Source: Acidobacteria bacterium UBA2161 | Lineage (GTDB): Bacteria > Acidobacteriota > Vicinamibacteria > Vicinamibacterales > UBA823 | Length of the DNA stretch: 8,354 nt | Reading direction: 5' to 3' | Assembly (NCBI GenBank): GCA_002328835.1 | Contig: DCWN01000002.1 | Span: forward strand, 1 to 8,354 | Part shown: one piece after another, positions 1 to 6,262 of the stretch | How the letters are laid out: every line of letters begins with the position of its first letter | Position numbering within the stretch: the stretch's first letter is position 1 | Position numbers and translations under genes: made by a program | The notes under the pieces: generated by a model | What the model saw: only the letters and a program-made list of their open reading frames with translations | Databases searched by the model: none | What the model was told of the DNA's origin: nothing

Positions 1-93
1 GGCGTCCTCCGCGGGGACCCCGAGTGCCCCACTCCGGACGCCGCGAGGCGCGCCGTGCGCGCCTTGATCGTTCAACTGGCAGTTGGGTGGAGG
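1..93. other. Hairpin-rich gene-free left edge
   Basis: No gene is seen in these 93 bases, which lie downstream of the S41-like gene. Three inverted repeats are visible. GGCGTCC (1-7) pairs with GGACGCC (36-42) and encloses a smaller GAGTG/CACTC hairpin (22-34). GGCGCG (47-52) pairs with CGCGCC (58-63) around a 5-nt loop and is followed on the plus strand by TTGATCGTT. CAACTG (73-78) mirrors CAGTTG (80-85). The second could be a weak terminator for a plus-strand gene left of the window, but the T-run is poor. The region could equally be the 3' end of a structured RNA cut by the window edge. The function is unknown. Confidence 0.3.
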
Positions 94-1260
94 CTACGCG
101 GCCTGGTCGGTACTGAGGCGTTCGATCGCGCGATCGAGGGCGGGATCGTCGTCGGGCGGCTCGGCACCCATTTCGACCGAGGGCGTCGGGATGATGATAG
201 CCGGCTCCAGACCCTGCTGGTGCAACTGTTCGCCGCCCGCCGTCAGGTACTGCGCCCACGACAACCAGAGGCCGCTGCCGTCGGGCAACTTGATGAGCCG
301 TTGCTCGGCGGCGCGCCCGAAGGTGCGCCCACCGATGAGTTCGGCGCGGGCGTTGTCGGCGAGCGCCGACGCGAAGAGTTCGGCCGCCCCGGACGTGCCG
401 TTGCCGATCAGCAACACCGTCGGGAGATCGATGTCACCATCACCCGATTCGGCGACGGTGGTCTCCTGCGATTCGTCCCGGCGCTGGCGGATTGCCAGCG
501 TGCCCGTTCCGACGAACAACCGGGCCGCGTCCACGCCGTCGGCATTGCTGCCGTCGGCGGTGCCGCGCAGATCGACGACGAGTGCCTGCGCGCCAGCCTC
601 CTCGAGCGAGCCGACCGTATCGCGGATCTCGTCGGCCACGCCGGCGTCGAACGCGGCCACGCGGACGTAGCCGACCGCAGGTGCCGCGAGCCGGGCCGTG
701 ATGCTCGCCGCGGTGAGTCGGGCGCGTGTGAGGGCGATCTCTTGAGGCTCGGTGGCGTTGCCCCGGATCACCGTCAGGGTCACCGCCGAGCCGATCGCGC
801 CTCGCAGACGCTGCGTGCCCTCGAAAATCGACATACTGCGTGTCGATTCACCGTCGATGCCCCGGATGTAGTCGCCCGGCCGCAGGCCTGCCTCCGCGGC
901 GGGCGAACCGTCCCGCGCCGAGAGCACCCGGAGATAGAACTGACGGGTCAGCGTGACGCCCGTGCGTCCTTCCGGCAGTGCGTCGCCTGACTCGAGCGCG
1001 GCGACGTCGCCGGGCGTCAGGTAAGCGCTGTCGGCATCGAGGCCGCCCGAGAGTCCGCGCATCGCGCCAGCCATGACGAGATCGACGTCAACATCTTCGA
1101 CGTAGCTGTTGAGGATGAGTGAAACGACATCCTCGAAGATGCGCAGCGGGCGATACGAGTCTTCCTGCGCGAAGGTGCGGCCCAGATAGCCGCCGAGTAC
1201 CGCGAACGCGAGGATCGGCGCCGATAGGAGCAGTACCAGCAGGCGCGTCCGATATCTCAT
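94..1260 (-). CDS. PDZ + S41 (Ctp/Tsp-like) protein, predicted catalytically inactive
   Basis: This is a 388-aa protein of the carboxyl-terminal processing protease family (MEROPS S41). The N-terminus (about 5-28) is hydrophobic and either anchors it in the inner membrane or is cleaved near TFAQ-ED, so it should act in the periplasm. A PDZ domain follows at about 97-180, then the S41 fold. The start chosen is the ATG at 1260, whose ATGA overlaps the upstream stop; an ATG 4 codons earlier (1272) is possible. Aligned without gaps to the family block around x-A-S-A-x-E and TFGKG, this protein reads GTSGAAE and TFGR. The nucleophile position is therefore Gly291 (codon GGG, 388-390) and the general-base Lys position is Arg316 (CGC, 313-315). 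The usual DLRxNPGG block reads DLRGTADG. Ser290 sits one residue before the normal nucleophile site. The family assignment is secure; lack of proteolysis is inferred. It is the last gene of the envelope operon and probably works with the EnvC-like protein. Confidence 0.9.
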   Translation of the reverse strand: MRYRTRLLVLLLSAPILAFAVLGGYLGRTFAQEDSYRPLRIFEDVVSLILNSYVEDVDVDLVMAGAMRGLSGGLDADSAYLTPGDVAALESGDALPEGRTGVTLTRQFYLRVLSARDGSPAAEAGLRPGDYIRGIDGESTRSMSIFEGTQRLRGAIGSAVTLTVIRGNATEPQEIALTRARLTAASITARLAAPAVGYVRVAAFDAGVADEIRDTVGSLEEAGAQALVVDLRGTADGSNADGVDAARLFVGTGTLAIRQRRDESQETTVAESGDGDIDLPTVLLIGNGTSGAAELFASALADNARAELIGGRTFGRAAEQRLIKLPDGSGLWLSWAQYLTAGGEQLHQQGLEPAIIIPTPSVEMGAEPPDDDPALDRAIERLSTDQAA

Positions 1261-2405
1261 CGTGACAGCCATTCTAGTGGATCGACCGACTGACCGTCGA
1301 TGCGCAGCTCGAAGTAGACCGTCTCCGCTCCGGATGGCGATTGGCCCACCCGCCCCACCGTCTGGCCCGCCGCGACCGCCGCCCCGCGCTCGACGTCGAT
1401 CGCCGCGAGATATCCGTAGAGCGAGTAGGCCTGGCCGCCGTGATCGACGATGACGAGGTTGCCGAAGCCCGTGAACGGACCGGTGAAGGCCACGCGCCCG
1501 CCGTGAACGGCCGCGACTGCCTGCCCGGCACCGGCGGCAATCGCGATGCCCCGCTGGGTGGCGCTCCCGGCCGGCGTGGCGCCGGCGTCGGTATTCGGGA
1601 CAGGCCAGGGCAGTTGACCCTGGAATGGGCGGAGCGGCAACGGCGCGTCCTCCGCGCTGGTCGTGCCGCCCTCGGCGAGTACGGCCAGAGAGGTACGCAG
1701 CCGGTCGCGTGCCATCTGCAGCTCGCCCGTGAGCTGCGCGGTCAGATCGCGCCTGGCGTCGATCGACTCGATGAGTTGCGATTGCGCGGCGACCGCCTGG
1801 TCCAGCGCGCGCCGGGTGCGCCGGGCTTCGTCTTGCAGCGCGAGCATCTCATCGCGCCGGGCGCCGATCGTCTCCCGAGACTCGCGCATCGCGGCCAGTG
1901 TGGCGCGATGCACCGCGATCGTCTGGCGGTCGCGCTCGGCCAGCATGGCGACCGTCTGATACGCGCGCATGACCGATGTGAAGTCGTCCAGGCCGAGCAG
2001 CAAGCGGAGGTAGCCCGGACGGCCCAGCTTGTACAGCTCGGTGAGTCGGGCCTCGACCGCGGGTTCCTGCTCGCTGGCCGTCTGCTCGAGGGCCGCCAGC
2101 TCGGTTTCGACGTCGGTCAGGGCGGCGCCGGTTTCCTCGACGTCGGCCTGAATCAACCCGAGTTCCTGAATCTTCTGACGGCGCTGGCGTTCCAGCCCGC
2201 GCAGGTCATCCAGCAGCGTCTGTTCCTGGGCCGCCAGCGCGACGGCTTCGTCCTGCAGGGCCTCGATCCGCTCGTCGGCCTGTCGCGAGAGCGTTTCGAG
2301 GCGCTCCCGCTCCTGAGGCTGCGCCGATCCGACGGCCGGCCAGAAGAGCAGGGCCGTGCTCGTGATCAGCAGGGTGACTTGAGGCATGAGTGTCGTGCGA
2401 GCCAT
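1257..2405 (-). CDS. envC: EnvC-like murein hydrolase activator (coiled coil + degenerate LytM/M23)
   Basis: This is a 382-aa exported protein. A signal peptide covers residues 1-28, with cleavage likely after GSA and before QPQ. A long Gln/Glu/Arg-rich coiled coil spans about 32-245, and a C-terminal LytM/M23 domain covers about 257-382. Active M23 enzymes bind zinc through HxxxD and HxH motifs. Here the first site reads QRGIAI, the usual YaH reads LYGY, and the usual HLHFE reads VYFELR, so the ligands are gone. The same changes occur in E. coli EnvC, which does not cut peptidoglycan but activates amidases AmiA/AmiB under FtsEX control at the septum; the ending YFELRIDGQSVDPLEWL is very EnvC-like. 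No ftsE/ftsX or amidase gene lies in this window. The start at 2405 is chosen because GAGG lies 8 nt upstream and a signal peptide follows directly; an in-frame upstream extension to 2699 would overlap the preceding gene. The S41-like gene overlaps its stop by 4 bp. Confidence 0.88.
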   Translation of the reverse strand: MARTTLMPQVTLLITSTALLFWPAVGSAQPQERERLETLSRQADERIEALQDEAVALAAQEQTLLDDLRGLERQRRQKIQELGLIQADVEETGAALTDVETELAALEQTASEQEPAVEARLTELYKLGRPGYLRLLLGLDDFTSVMRAYQTVAMLAERDRQTIAVHRATLAAMRESRETIGARRDEMLALQDEARRTRRALDQAVAAQSQLIESIDARRDLTAQLTGELQMARDRLRTSLAVLAEGGTTSAEDAPLPLRPFQGQLPWPVPNTDAGATPAGSATQRGIAIAAGAGQAVAAVHGGRVAFTGPFTGFGNLVIVDHGGQAYSLYGYLAAIDVERGAAVAAGQTVGRVGQSPSGAETVYFELRIDGQSVDPLEWLSR

Positions 2406-2413
2406 TGCGCTTA

Positions 2414-2417
2414 CCTC
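2414..2417 (-). promoter_or_regulatory. Ribosome binding site of the EnvC-like gene
   Basis: On the minus strand GAGG lies 8 nt before the ATG at 2405, inside the 16-nt gap between the phosphatase stop and this start. It decides the start against the far-upstream in-frame candidate at 2699. Confidence 0.6.
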
Positions 2418-2421
2418 GTCA

Positions 2422-4470
2422 TCAGAACAGGGGGAGACCTTCCATCTCGGGCGGAACCTGGAGTCCGAAGTACGCGAGCACCGTCGGCGCCAGGTCGACC
2501 AGCCGCGGATCACGGCCCGCGAGCGGGCGGTTCGCGACGAGGACGCCTGCCGTCGCGGCGAAGTCGAAGCCGCCGTGGTCGCCACTCCATCGGCCCTCGT
2601 TGTCGACGACGAGCCCGGGCGGGGCCTGGCCGACCGTCGTTGGCCACGACACGCGGTAGCCGTCGGCGAAGCCCACCTGAAGATCGGGAGCGCGGTCACG
2701 ATGCGGGCCGACGTGCACGGTGTCGCCGCGGTAGACCGCGCTGACCATCGGGGTGTCGTCGGCCGGGTCCGTCAACGTCGTCAGCTTCTCGGCGATCTCG
2801 TCGGCGAGTGCCGAACGTTCGGCGCCAGCGCTGACGATGCCCTCCGGTTCGCGGCCCTCGAGGTTGACGAAGATCTGTCCCGGTCCGATCGCGTAGGCGC
2901 GGGTCCGCGTCCAGTCGATCTGGCGCTCGAACGCCTCCTCGCCGTCGGCGTCCGCCTCGCTTGCGGCGGCGTCACGCAGGGCCATGTAGCCCTCTTCGAC
3001 GAGCCACGAGTTGAGGTGGACCGACCGGCGCCACGAGTGAAAGCCGTGGTCCGAGAGCACCAGGAGCGGCGTGCCGGGATCGAGCCGGCGCAGCACCTCG
3101 CCGATCAGGTCGTCGCAGCGGCGATAGATCTGTTCGATGGCCAGGCCGTAGCGCGCGGCCAGGTCGGCGTCGAAACGCGGATGGCGGGGATCGATGAGCC
3201 GCCACATCATGTGCTGCACCCGGTCAGTCGCTTCGACCACGCCGACCAGCAGGTTCCAGTTGGGGCGGTCGAGGCGGCTCAGGATCAACTCGGCCCGGTC
3301 GTCGAACGCGCGATCCAGATCGTCGAGGAAAGCCCGTTCGTCGATCCGAGCTTCCTGGAGCGCAGCCGTGGCCTCCGCCCAGCCCAGTGTGCGGTACGCA
3401 CCGAGGCGGTCGTAGAGCTCGGCCGAGAGCTCGGGTGGAGACGAGATCGGGAACGGCGGCGTGACCGGGTGCCACTGCAACGGCGAGACGTACAACTGCA
3501 GCACGTCGGACGCATCGACCAGCAGGATCTGGGTCATGGCCCTGAATCGGACGAACAGGTTCGCCCGGAACTCGACGTCGATCCAGCGGCTCCATTCGCC
3601 CTGTCGCAGATGGAGCGATTGATCCTCGAATTCGATCGTGACCGTCCGCGGATCGGGTGCGTCGCGGTTCCAGCGAACAGTCATCGGAATGCGGAGGTGC
3701 TCGACGACGCTCAGTTCTTCGAGGCGCAGCCGCTCCCGCTCGGTCAACTCGGTCTGTGCCCGCAGCGCCCCCAGTTCGCCCGCGATGACCGGGTCGCGCG
3801 GGCCGACCAGATCCGCGGGCGCCACGTCGCCGGTGAGGACGAGTCTGGCGGCCAGGCCGCCGAATGGGGTGGGCCCCGCCTCCCCCTCCGCGAGATCGCT
3901 GGCGAAGTACGCGTAGGCGCCGGTCGCGATCACGGAATCGAGCGCGGGGACGCTGGCCAGGATCTCGGTTCCGGCCACGGCGTCGGCAGGAAAAGCCCCC
4001 GGCACCGACAAGATGGTGGAGCGGACGCCGGCGCGACCGGCCGTGACCCAGAACGGCGTGCCGGCGCGAGTGGACCGCACGGTGGGGGCCTGCATCGGGA
4101 AGTAGTTCAGCAGGAAACGGGCCGGCTCGCGTTCGACGAGTCCCGGTCGTGTGGCGTACGACGACGGGTTGCGGACGCGCGCGTCGAACACGGCGTGTCC
4201 CGCTGGACTGAGGCCGGTCGCGAACGAGGCCCACGCCGGTTCGGACTCGGACGAGACGGTCGTCTCCAGTCGATGCAGGCCCGCGTCGCCGACGAGCGAT
4301 TCGAAGTGGGGGAGCTTGCCGTCTGCGATGAACTGCTCGACGAGATCCGGGTCGAGGCCGTCGAAGCCGAGGATGACGAGCCGCTGGGAGTACTGTGGGG
4401 TCGTGGGAGTGCTACAGGCGACGATCGCCGCAAGCGCGACGCCGAACGCGATCCGAAAAGCGGATGACAA
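2422..4470 (-). CDS. Alkaline-phosphatase-superfamily lipoprotein (phosphodiesterase/phosphohydrolase)
   Basis: This 682-aa protein is a type I phosphodiesterase/AP-superfamily hydrolase, resembling the group annotated as predicted AP-superfamily phosphohydrolase or phosphomutase. The N-terminus is a lipoprotein signal with lipobox IVAC and Cys19, so it is probably membrane-anchored in the periplasm. The two-metal site can be traced: Asp37 in GFDGLDP; the nucleophile block SESEPAWASFATG with Ser76 the likely nucleophile; Asp416 and His420 in EATDRVQH; Asp474-His475 in LSDHGFH; and His632 in SGDHGGFD. The region between about 215 and 400 is an insert typical of large family members. The C-terminal DLAPTVLAYFG...EGLPLF ending is also typical. 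The substrate cannot be told: phosphodiesters, lipid head groups or nucleotides are all possible. TTG at 4470 is the only start available, because an in-frame TAA lies three codons upstream and no other start precedes the signal peptide. It is first in the operon, 16 bp before the EnvC-like gene. Confidence 0.88.
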   Translation of the reverse strand: MSSAFRIAFGVALAAIVACSTPTTPQYSQRLVILGFDGLDPDLVEQFIADGKLPHFESLVGDAGLHRLETTVSSESEPAWASFATGLSPAGHAVFDARVRNPSSYATRPGLVEREPARFLLNYFPMQAPTVRSTRAGTPFWVTAGRAGVRSTILSVPGAFPADAVAGTEILASVPALDSVIATGAYAYFASDLAEGEAGPTPFGGLAARLVLTGDVAPADLVGPRDPVIAGELGALRAQTELTERERLRLEELSVVEHLRIPMTVRWNRDAPDPRTVTIEFEDQSLHLRQGEWSRWIDVEFRANLFVRFRAMTQILLVDASDVLQLYVSPLQWHPVTPPFPISSPPELSAELYDRLGAYRTLGWAEATAALQEARIDERAFLDDLDRAFDDRAELILSRLDRPNWNLLVGVVEATDRVQHMMWRLIDPRHPRFDADLAARYGLAIEQIYRRCDDLIGEVLRRLDPGTPLLVLSDHGFHSWRRSVHLNSWLVEEGYMALRDAAASEADADGEEAFERQIDWTRTRAYAIGPGQIFVNLEGREPEGIVSAGAERSALADEIAEKLTTLTDPADDTPMVSAVYRGDTVHVGPHRDRAPDLQVGFADGYRVSWPTTVGQAPPGLVVDNEGRWSGDHGGFDFAATAGVLVANRPLAGRDPRLVDLAPTVLAYFGLQVPPEMEGLPLF

Positions 4471-4478
4471 TTTGCGGG

Positions 4479-4506
4479 ATTATAACACGCCACTCGGTGC
4501 GGTCCT
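4479..4506 (-). promoter_or_regulatory. Sigma70-like promoter of the envelope operon
   Basis: On the minus strand a perfect TATAAT (4484 to 4479) stands out in GC-rich DNA. AGGACC (4506 to 4501), a weak match to TTGACA, lies 16 bp upstream. Transcription would be expected to start about 7 nt past the box, near 4472, only 1-2 nt before the TTG start codon at 4470. This predicts a leaderless or nearly leaderless message. No Shine-Dalgarno sequence is visible between the box and the start. Confidence 0.5.
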
Positions 4507-4567
4507 GGGCGCTTCGACGGTCTCGGCGCTACTCGGCATTTTCCCGACGGACTGCTAGGCTAGGTCG

Positions 4568-4996
4568 ATGCGGCTGGTGGGCCTCGATGTCGGCGACCGG
4601 CGAGTCGGTCTGGCGGTGAGCGATGCGTCGGGAACGCTGGCGCGTCCGCTGCGCACGATCACGCGGCACGGCGCCATCGCCGACGTTGTGACGGCCGTCG
4701 TGGACGAGATCCGGAAACTCCGCACCGACGATGACGGGCTCGATGGGATCGTCGTCGGGCTGCCGCGCCATCTGGACGGTCGTTCGAGCCAGCAGACGAC
4801 GCGGGTGCAGGCGTTCGCCGACCGGCTGCGCCGCCAGGTCGACCTGCCGCTCGCATTTCAGGACGAGCGTCTCAGCAGTCACGAAGCCGAACGGCTGCTG
4901 GCGAAGCGCGAGCCCGATTGGCGCCGCCGGAAGGCGTCGCTCGACGCTGCGGCGGCGGCCGTCATCCTCCAAGATCACCTGGATCAGACGCCATGA
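4568..4996 (+). CDS. ruvX: RuvX/YqgF family putative Holliday junction resolvase / pre-16S rRNA nuclease
   Basis: This 142-aa protein has the normal length of the YqgF family, which has an RNase H-like fold and acts in the cytoplasm. It was first called a Holliday junction resolvase and in E. coli matures the 5' end of 16S rRNA. The acidic catalytic residues are all visible: Asp7 in GLDVGDRRVGLAVSD, Glu100 in DERLSS, and Asp126 in LDAAAAAVIL. The conserved VGLPxxxDG block is present at 63-71. The start is the ATG at 4568, preceded by a weak TAGG; the frame begins directly with the conserved strand, so no upstream start is needed. It diverges from the lipoprotein operon and its TGA overlaps the mltG ATG, so the two genes are very likely co-transcribed. 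Confidence 0.95.
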   Translation: MRLVGLDVGDRRVGLAVSDASGTLARPLRTITRHGAIADVVTAVVDEIRKLRTDDDGLDGIVVGLPRHLDGRSSQQTTRVQAFADRLRRQVDLPLAFQDERLSSHEAERLLAKREPDWRRRKASLDAAAAAVILQDHLDQTP

Positions 4997-6045
4997 CGCT
5001 GCGACGGTTGGGGCTGCTGGCGCTGGTCGGGGTGGCGGTGGTGTCCGCCGTGGCCGCGCTCGCCGCGACCCGCCTCGTCGACCGGTGGGAGGCGCCGTTT
5101 CGGGGCTACGAGAGTCCGGAGGTATTCATCGAGATCGCGCCGGGCGCGGGCGCGCTGGCGATTGCCCGCCAACTGGTCGGGTCTGGCGTGGTGGAGGACG
5201 AGTGGGCCTTCCGGTACGCGCTGTGGAAGACCGACCGCGGGCGCGATCTGCAAGCTGGCGAGTACCGCTTCGACGAACCACTGTCGGCGCTCGACGTCGT
5301 GGGCAAGCTCGCCCGCGGCGACGTGCATCTTCGGCCGATCACCTTCCCGGAAGGCTTGACCTTGCCGGCGATGGCCGAGATCTTCGATGCCAGCGACTTC
5401 GGAACCGGCGCCGCCTTTCTCGGCTCGGCTGGGCGAGTCGAGTTGATCGCGTCGCTCGATCCGACGGCCCCCGATCTCGAGGGCTATCTGTTTCCCGATA
5501 CCTACGCGCTGCCCCGCACGGCGACGGCCGACGACCTCATCGAGGCGATGGTGGCGCGGTTCCTGACTGCGTTCGGCGAGCCGTTGCGTCAGCGCGCGGC
5601 GGCGGCTGACCTCAGCGTGCGGGAAGTCGTGACGCTGGCGTCGCTCATCGAGCGGGAAACGGCGTTGGCCGAGGAGCGCGCGGTCGTGGCGGCGGTCTAC
5701 CGGAACCGGCTGCGGATCGGCATGGCGCTCCAGTGCGATCCGACGGTCATCTACGCGTTGGAGCGTGCCGGGCTCTACGAGGGCAACCTCACGCGTGACA
5801 ATCTGACGTTCGATTCGCCCTACAACACCTACCGGTATCCCGGGCTGCCGCCCGGCCCGATCGCGGCGCCCGGGCTGGGCTCGCTCGAGGCCGCGGTGCA
5901 GCCGGCCGATGTCGGCCATCTGTACTTCGTCAGCCGGAACGACGGGTCACACGTCTTTGCGTCGTCCCTGCGCGAGCACAACCGCAACGTGCGCGAGTAT
6001 CAGATCAGGTACTTCCGGGAGCGGCGTCTGCGCGGCGAGCGCTAA
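4993..6045 (+). CDS. mltG: Endolytic murein transglycosylase MltG (YceG-like)
   Basis: This 350-aa protein cleaves glycan strands of nascent peptidoglycan internally and is thought to release or terminate new strands at the inner membrane. One transmembrane segment lies at about 6-26, with the rest periplasmic. A LysM-like region (about 43-110) precedes the YceG catalytic domain. Family blocks seen are EGYLFPDTY (163-171), LASLIERET with catalytic Glu220 (equivalent to E. coli Glu218), YRNRLRIGMALQCDPTVIYAL, SPYNTYRYPGLPPGPIAAPG (275-294) and HVFASSLREHN. The start is the ATG at 4993, which overlaps the ruvX stop as ATGA and begins just before the membrane segment; an in-frame start at 4918 lies inside ruvX and is rejected. 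ruvX-mltG pairing is common in bacteria. The gene converges on nadK, with a structured-RNA candidate just after its stop. Confidence 0.95.
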   Translation: MTLRRLGLLALVGVAVVSAVAALAATRLVDRWEAPFRGYESPEVFIEIAPGAGALAIARQLVGSGVVEDEWAFRYALWKTDRGRDLQAGEYRFDEPLSALDVVGKLARGDVHLRPITFPEGLTLPAMAEIFDASDFGTGAAFLGSAGRVELIASLDPTAPDLEGYLFPDTYALPRTATADDLIEAMVARFLTAFGEPLRQRAAAADLSVREVVTLASLIERETALAEERAVVAAVYRNRLRIGMALQCDPTVIYALERAGLYEGNLTRDNLTFDSPYNTYRYPGLPPGPIAAPGLGSLEAAVQPADVGHLYFVSRNDGSHVFASSLREHNRNVREYQIRYFRERRLRGER

Positions 6046-6063
6046 GACAATTTACGCGCGAGA

Positions 6064-6232
6064 CTGGGCATCGCGCCGTCGATCCCGTCGGCGGCCGTCG
6101 AACAGACGAATCGGAGTCTTTCCACGGTGCGAGCCATGGGTCGGCCGACCTTGTGCTACGAAGCCCGTTCTTGCAGTCGAAGATCCAGGCGGCCGCCTCC
6201 CAACAAAAGGGATCGACTACCGCGATGCCCAG
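6064..6232 (+). ncRNA. Candidate structured RNA with 6S-like architecture
   Basis: This element occupies the gap between the convergent mltG and nadK genes. CTGGGCATCGCG (6064-6075) pairs with CGCGATGCCCAG (6221-6232) and GTCGATCCC (6078-6086) pairs with GGGATCGAC (6208-6216, allowing a base of slack), giving an outer stem of about 20 bp with one small internal loop. GGCGGCCG (6090-6097) pairs with CGGCCGCC (6190-6197). A terminal arm (6124-6168) is formed by ACGG/CCGT plus a bulged hairpin capped by GGGTC-ggcc-GACCT. Between the two stems lies a large mostly unpaired bubble of about 26 and 21 nt. Closing stem, central bubble and bulged terminal arm at about 170 nt is the 6S RNA layout, an RNA that binds RNA polymerase. 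Hand folding only; no sequence-level 6S signature was recognised. Plus strand is favoured by AT-rich GACAAT (6046-6051) just upstream, but the strand is uncertain. Confidence 0.42.
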
Positions 6233-6262
6233 CCCCGCGCCAAGGAAGAGAGCGGGAGCTCC

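Noticed and set aside
55..990. Plus-strand open frame antisense to the S41-like gene
   Set aside because: No family motifs, Arg-rich low-complexity composition; the minus-strand frame has clear PDZ/S41 homology.
2406..2699. N-terminal extension of the EnvC-like protein to a start at 2699
   Set aside because: The extra residues are Arg/Ser-rich shadow sequence overlapping the phosphatase gene; the start at 2405 has a ribosome binding site and a signal peptide.
1341..2744. Plus-strand open frame antisense to the EnvC-like gene
   Set aside because: The translation shows no domain and runs past both ends of the real gene; a codon-bias artefact.
2386..4467. Long plus-strand open frame (693 codons) antisense to the lipoprotein phosphatase
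   Set aside because: Its translation is Arg/Gly/Glu-rich with no recognisable motif, and it lies opposite a gene with complete metal-site motifs. GC-rich coding DNA commonly leaves the opposite frame open.
4918..4992. N-terminal extension of MltG to a start at 4918
   Set aside because: It lies inside ruvX; the ATG at 4993 gives the ATGA overlap and places the membrane segment at the N-terminus.
6233..6262. Terminator hairpin CCCGC/GCGGG after nadK or the RNA candidate
   Set aside because: Only 5 bp with a 13-nt loop and no following T-run on either strand.
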